A stretch of 64,000 bases of DNA, from NCBI GenBank assembly GCA_020310875.1, contig CM035439.1:134407753-134471752 (forward strand), read 5' to 3'. This DNA comes from Ceratopteris richardii (Eukaryota > Streptophyta > Polypodiopsida > Polypodiales > Pteridaceae). Under the pieces are notes generated by a model. The model searched no databases, was not told where the DNA came from, and worked only from the letters and a program-made list of their open reading frames with translations. A program made the translations under genes and the position numbers. Shown one piece after another: positions 52,901 through 60,400 of this stretch (positions are counted from its first letter, which is position 1; every line of letters begins with the position of its first letter).

Positions 52901-53648
52901 ACTCGCGCATGCCCAATGCATGGTAAATCATGATTGTGAGGGCAGTGGTTCCATTGAGGAATTTCTTATTTTCCCATTTCTTTTTGGCCTCAAACAGTCT
53001 TTCTTGCACATATGGGGTAAGATTTACTTGATTGCCAATTTGTTTTATGGCATGAGACAATAATTGGACAATAATTTTTTGAGGGGCCGTGTATCGGTTC
53101 ATGCTTGGAAAACAAAAATGTTGATGAATCAACCTGACCTCCTCTTCAATATCCACTCTATTAATGTCGACAAAGGTTCTAGTATTTGCTCCACGAATTT
53201 CTTCTTTGGCCGTGTTGACACCATCTTTCTCCCATTCAAAGGCTTCTTTGATTAAGTCGTGGGAGAACTGAATGACTACCCATTCGCCATTCTTATCCAT
53301 CACATTGGCTTCTGGCACCAATGGATCATGTAGTGCTGGTCTTAAAGTGTTCATGACCTGTGTGCATCGTTGGAAGTCCGGCTTGTAGATAGGTAGCTCG
53401 AAATACTTGTGAATTCCTGCTTTCTTCAGGATATCAATTGTAGATGGCATTCCATGTAATATCTTGAAGTCCTGGGACATGATCGGAAAGTGGTGATCCG
53501 TGTCCATGATCTTTATGTTGGCTAAAAAGAGATACTCTTCCACAGGCTGTTCATCTCGGAACCAATGTCCTTTAGCTTTCGTAAGACATTGGGGAGGAAA
53601 TTCTTGGACCTCCTCTTGGACTGTAGCTTCAGAGTCTTCAGAAGCCAT
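49983..53648 (-). CDS. Element E second gene (aORF), 1221-aa coiled-coil protein
   Basis: Starts at ATG 53648 (MASEDSEATV), immediately after a candidate splice-acceptor CAG. N-terminal domain (KGHWFRDEQPVEEYLFLAN, KPDFQRCTQVMNTLRP) and helical domain (HQHFCFPSMNRYTAPQKI, ALTIMIYHALGM) correspond to B. The middle (about 270-560) is charged and low in complexity. A long coiled coil spans about 583-815. The C-terminal domain (about 870-1190) has NPSFCPVPRRRAW, WLNYPLL and YMQTFEEAFFTGFFEIDSEI, like B and D. It ends with a basic KKKRRRRSKSKSAQ tail that resembles a nuclear localisation signal. Fully open. The conserved end domains with a replaced middle argue for a structural or adaptor role, but the function is unknown. 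Confidence 0.93.
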   Translation of the reverse strand: MASEDSEATVQEEVQEFPPQCLTKAKGHWFRDEQPVEEYLFLANIKIMDTDHHFPIMSQDFKILHGMPSTIDILKKAGIHKYFELPIYKPDFQRCTQVMNTLRPALHDPLVPEANVMDKNGEWVVIQFSHDLIKEAFEWEKDGVNTAKEEIRGANTRTFVDINRVDIEEEVRLIHQHFCFPSMNRYTAPQKIIVQLLSHAIKQIGNQVNLTPYVQERLFEAKKKWENKKFLNGTTALTIMIYHALGMREYLREMPSSVELAHYVKSATVPKHKKGSKQAEETETSSQPRMRGTMRGTKRPREVLQKEEEAPQSKRVHVLPTTTTQGPRKITEEDLTQALEETHKYTEGQINLPVQGHHYQQTTTVQKPKRKLTKVHRYREIGLDNSSSGSDAQEKQTTSLLDVDIKSESKDDGQWVELNEVNYDEVQADNKKEGQSSLADQVTTTEKAEEGGQQPIQQKDASITHIEEDKTDNEVHAMISEDKPQDEEKEDEEPCTPLRVVAEPSPLDVTFQGSATKVRKMVENEAEVNIQLQVRQPHKELIHVAQGQDVQTGETPDITKTWLNVDIAQLKPVVQDMIRTALDTQQLMLDADEDYDQAMLDKQKLQKEGMNLAKKLSKVEAQVLKKQEEIKTTKTQCQTLEKENAHLKEQVLELTKKLEATEKEKTRIQTRSRVLESQLKVSMDEADQLRDRNKELMTALLSDQPSTDLDKTNEDIKDMEAKLTKMTEQLKQEQETVAEWEQKYMNDTAALRKKWKKTEKDYFRQCKEDTDHMHIVAQELIKHQEKLTKAEEELRNKDDIIKRLQEQIELKEKQGTPVVPPETTATVEEEVRPLSPPLYHSPIRAEKEVPLEPNTRDIAELSRPERALLVSQLTADFEDQILQIMKEAQIEHKQLDQILKPFNVPYGLLKEQTRMYIKSATNKDPDHNLHFKHDTFNYTQEEFEKADPTWRRKILEKNPTLRVQWEASPYALQANPSFCPVPRRRAWSHFLEGQRQGSINNQWLNYPLLPSPPHNYLPTEEYMVKTMEFWIARYATVPDLAVKMTNKIFSMIITVLKVFQHAKYTFLNFIGITQGSEALIFDLSTIPSRLTLMAYYSRLMFLPSTYMQTFEEAFFTGFFEIDSEIFVKMTSNLNARLVAYETSFFADHRQAPEDGVKSRQWKEFMICHANLLNQREQTAIQTYSRRHRKPVEDDRVQEEGRVEGQSSKKKRRRRSKSKSAQ

Positions 53649-53894
53649 CTGCACTTAATATAGAGCATGAATTAGTATCCATATTTTGTCCAGAAATCCT
53701 CCACCATGTGTTGATTAATAATTTGATATTGCTCCGAGTGCATGGTGCCGTCCCTTTCCCGTGGGTGTGAGAAGGGTAATACCTGAATTTTTCATATATT
53801 TTTTTATATTTTTCTCTGAAAAGAAAACATAAAAGTTAGTCCATAGCCGAAGCGTAGTTTATGTACATAGTGTGTCATTCCTATCGGTTTAAAG
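53649..53894 (-). other. Element E spacer with candidate splice acceptor
   Basis: 246 bp. On the minus strand TACTAAT (53671-53677, close to the branch-site consensus) lies about 23 nt before AAGTGCAG, whose AG (53649-53650) touches the aORF ATG. An exon starting here would begin with the start codon. Confidence 0.6.
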
Positions 53895-54431
53895 TTAAGA
53901 TCTAGTCTCACTTGGAGATCGTGCACCACTAATTTGATAATGTACATCCTGTGCCGAATGCTTGGCCTTGTAATGTGGCCCTATCATGCACACTTTGGGT
54001 GCATCAGACACAACATGAGTGCAGTCGGGTGCTTTATCTCTTCGATCTCTTGCTCCTTGTGGTAGCTTTGGTTTCCAGATCCATTTTGAGAACACTGAGA
54101 GAGGTCGTTGGGTTTTCTCTATTCGTGCAGCTGCTCGTGTTCCATTTGCCTTATCCACAGTCCGATGGATTTTGACATTGCTTTGTGATCTTTTCTGATG
54201 ATTCTTTGGTGGTGGTGGCATTTGCCTCGTCTGCTGTGGCGTTTCCTCTTTGGTCTTCACATTCTGTTTAGCTGCTTGTATGACCTTTTTGGGAATCCAT
54301 ATCTGATGTCTAGATGTTTGAGCTTCAAGCAGGGGCTTGGCAATCCATACTTGTACTGGTTCTCGTCGTTTGTAGTTCTTTGTAGCTGATTTGGTGATGT
54401 CTGTTTCCTTCTTCAAAGCGCTTGTAGACAT
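53895..54431 (-). CDS. Element E Gag-Pol tail beyond an in-frame TAG (W-x-P-K motifs)
   Basis: 178 codons in the same frame as the Gag-Pol gene, separated from it only by TAG at 54441-54443 and three further codons. Contains VWIAK, IWIPK and WIWKPK, matching the tryptophan motifs of the B and D tails, and is rich in Lys, Arg, Gln and Pro. In B and D these motifs are fused to the polyprotein. Either E carries a single nonsense change, or the tail is made by readthrough or as a separate product. An ATG (54431) is present but an independent start is not otherwise supported. Confidence 0.6.
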   Translation of the reverse strand: MSTSALKKETDITKSATKNYKRREPVQVWIAKPLLEAQTSRHQIWIPKKVIQAAKQNVKTKEETPQQTRQMPPPPKNHQKRSQSNVKIHRTVDKANGTRAAARIEKTQRPLSVFSKWIWKPKLPQGARDRRDKAPDCTHVVSDAPKVCMIGPHYKAKHSAQDVHYQISGARSPSETRS

Positions 54432-54440
54432 TTTTTGACT

Positions 54441-57400
54441 CTATACCTGATCCTTTCGTACCCATATATATTTGGATGGTGGTCTGTTCGAGTATCTGCT
54501 TGTTGGTTTCCAATAGTTCGATCTTCGGATACTTTGAGCCTGTTTGGGAGAGAGCGTCTCCTCAATCGTTGGCTGATCTTCATTCACTTCGGGTAGCTTC
54601 GACACTACAGGGGATGTCGGAATGATTAAAGTTTCAATTTCTATGCATTTGCTTTCTGAGGGTTGAGCACAGTCGCCACTATCTTTCGTTGCTTCTTGAA
54701 CTTCCTCTGATCTTTGTATTGACATGGCTTGGTTACATGGTTTCTCTTCAAGCAAGCTGAAAACCTCCTTATGCCCTATCTTGGCTGAAATATATCCTTG
54801 AGCCAGATGGATACATGCTTCTGTTTCAATGATCCAGTCTTGTCCTAGAATGAAGTCTTCCATTAAATCGTTATCCTCACATACTAGGACTCTTTGTTCC
54901 ATGGAGGAATTTCCTATGTGGAGGGACACATTAGTTGTTCCAATACAGTCTAGGGTGTGACCTCCAATTCCTATTAGTTTGGCTTTCGTGGGATTCAATT
55001 CCAATTGCAATTCGTTCACTATCCTCCTTCGCATGCAGCTAAGGCCTGCTCCTGAGTCTATCAATGCGTCTATCAATTGATACTCCGTCTTACCAATCCC
55101 TAGGTTTAGGTAAGGTTGTGTTTTACACATAACCGATGTGTCACCATTTTTGATCTGGTAGTTTGCCATAGGGATGGGCTCTTCTCCTTGGAGATAGCGT
55201 TCATCTCTTTGCCTGATCCACTCCTTGCGTTTTCTAATGCGTTCTAGGGCTTCCTGTCGTGCTTCTTCTCGTATTCGTTCTTCTTCCCTTTTCCTATTTT
55301 GGGCACCTAATAATCGTGCTAACATTTGATCAGTCAAAGGCTCCATGAATCTTCGCACTCTACATCCGCTGATGTAGTTGGGAAGAATGTCCCCGTCTAG
55401 GGTAGCTAGATTGACTGCCCCACTAGTTGAGATTCTATTGATTATCAAGGGTCCATATCCGCGTTTTTGTAATTTCTTGGCATGTTGTTTTAGGGTGTAC
55501 ACTAAGACTAAATCTCCTTCTTTGAGTCCCTTGTCTTTTATATGTGCATCATAATATGCTTTTTGTCTTCGTTTAGCAGCATAAATGCCTGCTACCGCTT
55601 GCAATCTAGTCTCATGTAACTTCTCGATTTGATCTAGTTGTTGGGATAATTCATGCCAGTTCCATTCATATTGTTGAGCTACTCTCAGCGTTGGTACCAA
55701 GAAGTCTATTGGTAGAATTGCATTCTGCCCATACACTAGGTTAAAAGGTGTAGTTCCAATAGCCGTTTTATATGCTACTCGGAAGGCCCAAATTGCATGA
55801 TGCAATTGTTTGTCCCAATCTGACCTTCCATTATTGACAATCTTTGTCAATACGGTACATAGTACCTTGTTGGAACTCTCTGCCTGACCATTGGCTTGGG
55901 GATGGTATGGGGCAGATTTCTTATGGATTACTAGGAATTCATTCATAAGTGATTCTATTACCTCATTTAGGAAGTGTGTTCCTCGATCACTCACAATCTC
56001 AATAGGTAATCCAAAACGCGTGAAAATATGCTCAAAGAGAAATTTTGCAGTTGTTTGAGCATCATTCTTTCTAGTAGCCTTGGCTTCTACCCATTTAGTC
56101 AGGTAATCGGTGGCTACTATGATGTATTCTGCATGTGATCCTCTGGCTGGTGGATTGATGGGTCCTATGAAGTCAATTCCCCACTTGGTAAACGCTCTTG
56201 CACAAACCATGGGTCTTAAAGGCATGTCGTCTCTTCGAACGGGATATTTCGCTCTCTGGCATGTTTCGCAGCTTCTCACATATGTTTCAGCATCCATATG
56301 TAGAGTTGGCCACCACAGACCTGCAAAGAGAATCATCTTGACAGTTCTGTCTGCTGAAAAATGACCTCCAGCAGCTCCTGCGTGAGCCATCTCTAATATG
56401 GGAAGATATTCTCCTTCATGCACACACAATCTAAGTTGATTGTCTTTTCCTCTTTTGAACAACTGTTTTCCCATTATCACATAATCTTTGCTCATTTCTT
56501 CTAGGGATCGCTTTCTTGCTAAACTCGCTCCTATTTCGTGCTCTTTTGTTTTGAGGAATTGTACTAATGAGTTGCTCCAATTAGGCGCTATGGTCGAAAA
56601 GGGTAATGACATGTGATCCTCAGGACTTTGCTCCTGGCATTCTGCACAGTTGTTTAGGTAGTCATGAACACTCTTGGGCATGTCAGGCCAATATACCCCT
56701 AATCTTTTTAATTCTCGAATTGTTCCGTGTATCCCTTGATGGGTTCTCCACTTGTTTACGTGTGCTTGCTGAATTAATTGCTTCTGTTCGTCCTCCTCGA
56801 CACATCTTAATAAGACACCGTTGGGTTCCTTATAATACATACTTCCCGCAACAATGTGTAAATTTCTTGTTTGAAGAATCTCTTTTTTGCTATCCTTATT
56901 TATTGAGTGTTGAGGGCCATGGGTGAGTATAGGAATTAGTCGTTCCGCCCATTTTGGACATACCTCAAGATTAAACAAATACGTGTCTGGTAATTCATCC
57001 GGTACTCCGCTAGGTGGTTCTCCATGCGTTAGCCTTGAAAGGTGATCTGCTCTTACGTGTGTGTTTCCTTTTTTGACTATCACTTCAAAGTCAAACTCCA
57101 TCAATAATAAGAACCATCGTACCAACCTTCCCGTGTTGCAAGGCTTATTGACTAAGTACAACAAAGCCTGATGGTCTATGAAGAATTTGAATTTGTTGGC
57201 TAAGAGATAGTGTCTAGACTTCTTCACTGCATAGACCATACCTAGGCCTTCTCTTTCGGTAGTAGTGTAATTTCTTTCTGTTTGGTTCAGTTGTCTACTG
57301 GCATAAGCAATTGGATGATCAAGCTTCCCTTCGTCAGCCGGTTGCGCTAGGATACATCCAATGGCATAGTTCGAAGCATCAACATGAATATGGAAAGGCT

Positions 57401-60400
57401 TGCTCCAATTTGGTGATTTCAGAATTGGGGCTGTACTCAGCCGTTTCTTAAGCTCGTTGAAGGCTTTCTCACACTCGTCTGTCCAAGTGAACTGAGTCAA
57501 TAGACCGTATAAAGGCTTAGCTATTATGGCATACATGTGAATAAACCTACGGTAATATCCACAGTGTCCCATAAAGGCTTGCACTTCCTTTGCATTCCTA
57601 GGTCTTGGCAAATCTAGAATTACCTTAATCTTGTCTTCATCTGTAGATATTCCGTTCCTTGAGACAATGTGTCCTAGGATTTTCCCTTGTCGTACCATGA
57701 AGACACATTTCTCTGGGTTCAGACAAACTCTATACTGTCTGCATTTATTGAATATCTTTCTCAGTTCCGGTATGTGGTCCGGTCGTTGATTTGAGTAGGT
57801 ACAAAGGTCATCTACGTATACTTCCATACTTTTCCTTAAAAATTCTTTGAATACGTGACACATCAGTCGTTGGAAGGTGGCTGGCGCATTAGTGAGCCCG
57901 AAAGGCATCACTCTAAATGCATAGATTCCCCATTCAGTAGCGAATGCGGTTTTATGCTGGTCCTCAGTTGCAATAGCTACTTGGTTATAACCAGAGAATC
58001 CATCCAAGAAGCTATAGACCTCCTTGCCGGCAACTCTTTCCAAAAGATGGTCTGTGATGGGTAAAGGGAAACTGTCGCGTATAGTTGCTGCATTTACTTT
58101 TTTTAAGTTGATACACACCCTTAGCTTTCCGTTTTTCTTGGGCACTACTACTAGTGGCGATACCCATTCTGTGTGTTCTATCTCGTATATGAACCCTGCC
58201 GCTAGTAGTTTGTCAATTTCTTCCTTTATTTTTGCTGCATAAACTTCATTATACGTGTAAGGGCGTTGTTTAGAAGGTTTCGCATCTGCTGTCATAGGGA
58301 TTCGATGAGCGCATATGCTAGGTTCTACACCCTTAAGGTCTTTGTACGTCCAGGCAAATACATCTCGATATTCTCGGATAAGGTGGATGAGTTCCTCTTC
58401 TTCCTCGTCTGATACGTCTTTCCCAATATACGTGCATCTTTCTTCTCCTTCTTCTATCGTTACAACCACTTTTTTGGTTTGTTCCTTGTTATCATAGGCT
58501 TCTCCATCTCGTGCTTCTCGTTTAGGCATTTGAGTTGCTATTTTCCTTTCTTCCACTTCATATCTTTTAAAATGTTCTGGAACTTCGAAGTGGTCTGGTT
58601 CAGGTTCCACTTTACTTGTGCCCTCTCTATGCTCGTGCATTCTTGGGATGGTCTCAATTGCTAAGACTTCTGTCGGTTTGTCTTTTGATTCTTTTTGCAT
58701 AGTTTCTAAATATTGTTCTTCAGAGTCGAACTCTGGTTCCATTTCTATGCTTTCGTATTCTTCTTTCCACTCTTCTTTTACAATTTCTCCTGCTTCTACT
58801 TCTTGGAGAATGACCATGTAAAGGTTCACATCATATCCTTCCTCGTCTATACAGTCGTTCATCGTCAAGACTTCCTCATTCACGCAAACGTCTAATGTGG
58901 CTAGGATTTCCATCCAGCCATGTGGTTCAAAGAGTTCATCTGGAAAAATTTGAGGCATATAGTCGGGGTCTTCTATCGATCGATAATTAGGATGCCCTAT
59001 TGGCCACATTTGTTTTTTACACTCCTCCTTCTTGGCTTCTTTGCACATCCACAATTGGACATCCTCGTGCATCCAAGATTGGTCACTTGATCCAGCGCTG
59101 TGAATGGATAGGTCATCTTCTTCTTTGTGGACTGGGTTCCATTGTAATGGAGGGACATCCCGATAAGCGAATGTGTGCAGGTTTATCTTGGTAGTGTTTC
59201 CTTGATGTTGGAGATATAATGAATCTCTGCCCCAATCTTGTACTACTAGCATCTGTCGCATGAATGGTCGTCCTAATATCATTTCGTAATTGTTTGCTTT
59301 TTGGAACTTACATATGGCCAATGTGTGTTCAAACTCTACTCCACAAGTGGTCAGTTTGATTCTTTCCAATATTCCTAAGGGTTTCTCTACATGTCCATCT
59401 GCTAATTGTAGCTTCATGCGAGTGGGTCGTAAGGCTGGTTTACCCCACTTTTCCCAAATTTCCTTCGTTGCAATTCCTACTCCAGCTCCAGTGTCTAAGA
59501 TGGCTTTGGTCATGTACCCATTGTAGGTGACAGGTAAGCACGTATTACCTTCATCTCCTTCACTAAATTCTCCTACTTTATCAACTGGAACCTGTACTTG
59601 ATTTGCTAGCTGTCTCCATAGATGTGGTCTAAGTTGAAGCAATTCTTCCACCGTCAATTTGCATTGCACCTTTGTTTTCTTAAGTTCTGTTAGGTTGTGT
59701 GAACTCTCTTCTGAGTTTCCTTTTTCTTTCCCATGCACTGTGGGTGCTCGTATTATTATAGACTCTCTTTCATATTCTCCCATGTAATTAGGCAACGTTG
59801 AAATGCTCATGGTTTCCTCTCTTTCTTTATCAAACCTTGACACTTCCTCATATGCTTCCTCTAGGTTATGATCATGGTGACTATCTTCTCCCACTATTTC
59901 CTCAAAAGGAGGTGGACTGATTCCATCCTTTTTCCATTGCTCTTCTCTAATTCTTTTCCACAAGTCTTTGGACCAATCTTCCTCTAGGTCGGGTATTATG
60001 GATACCTGTTCCCCTTGAAATTTCATTCGTTCATTTCGTTCATCTTCCCTTCTAGGTTCCTTATCCTTAGGTTGAATGCACTCTTCGTATAGTTCCTGTG
60101 CGATCCTTGTTTCAGGTAAAATTGGGATAGTCTTTTCTAGAGTTGCCTGAGCTACTTCTATGAGTTTTTTACATATCGCCAGTCTTTCTTTCTCTAATTC
60201 CCCTTGAGGGTAGAGTCTTTCATGTTGCTCTAGGCTCGGTCCCATTTTGATTCTAGCTTGGTATGCTTTTAACCACATGTCCAAATCCTCGGGTTTTGGG
60301 TCCGCTAGAATTGATCCTTGCTTCTTTTCCTCTGAGCTAGTTGGTGGTGTTTCAGAGATCTCCTTATGTGTTTTTTGTGTACTATGCTTTCTAGAATCCT

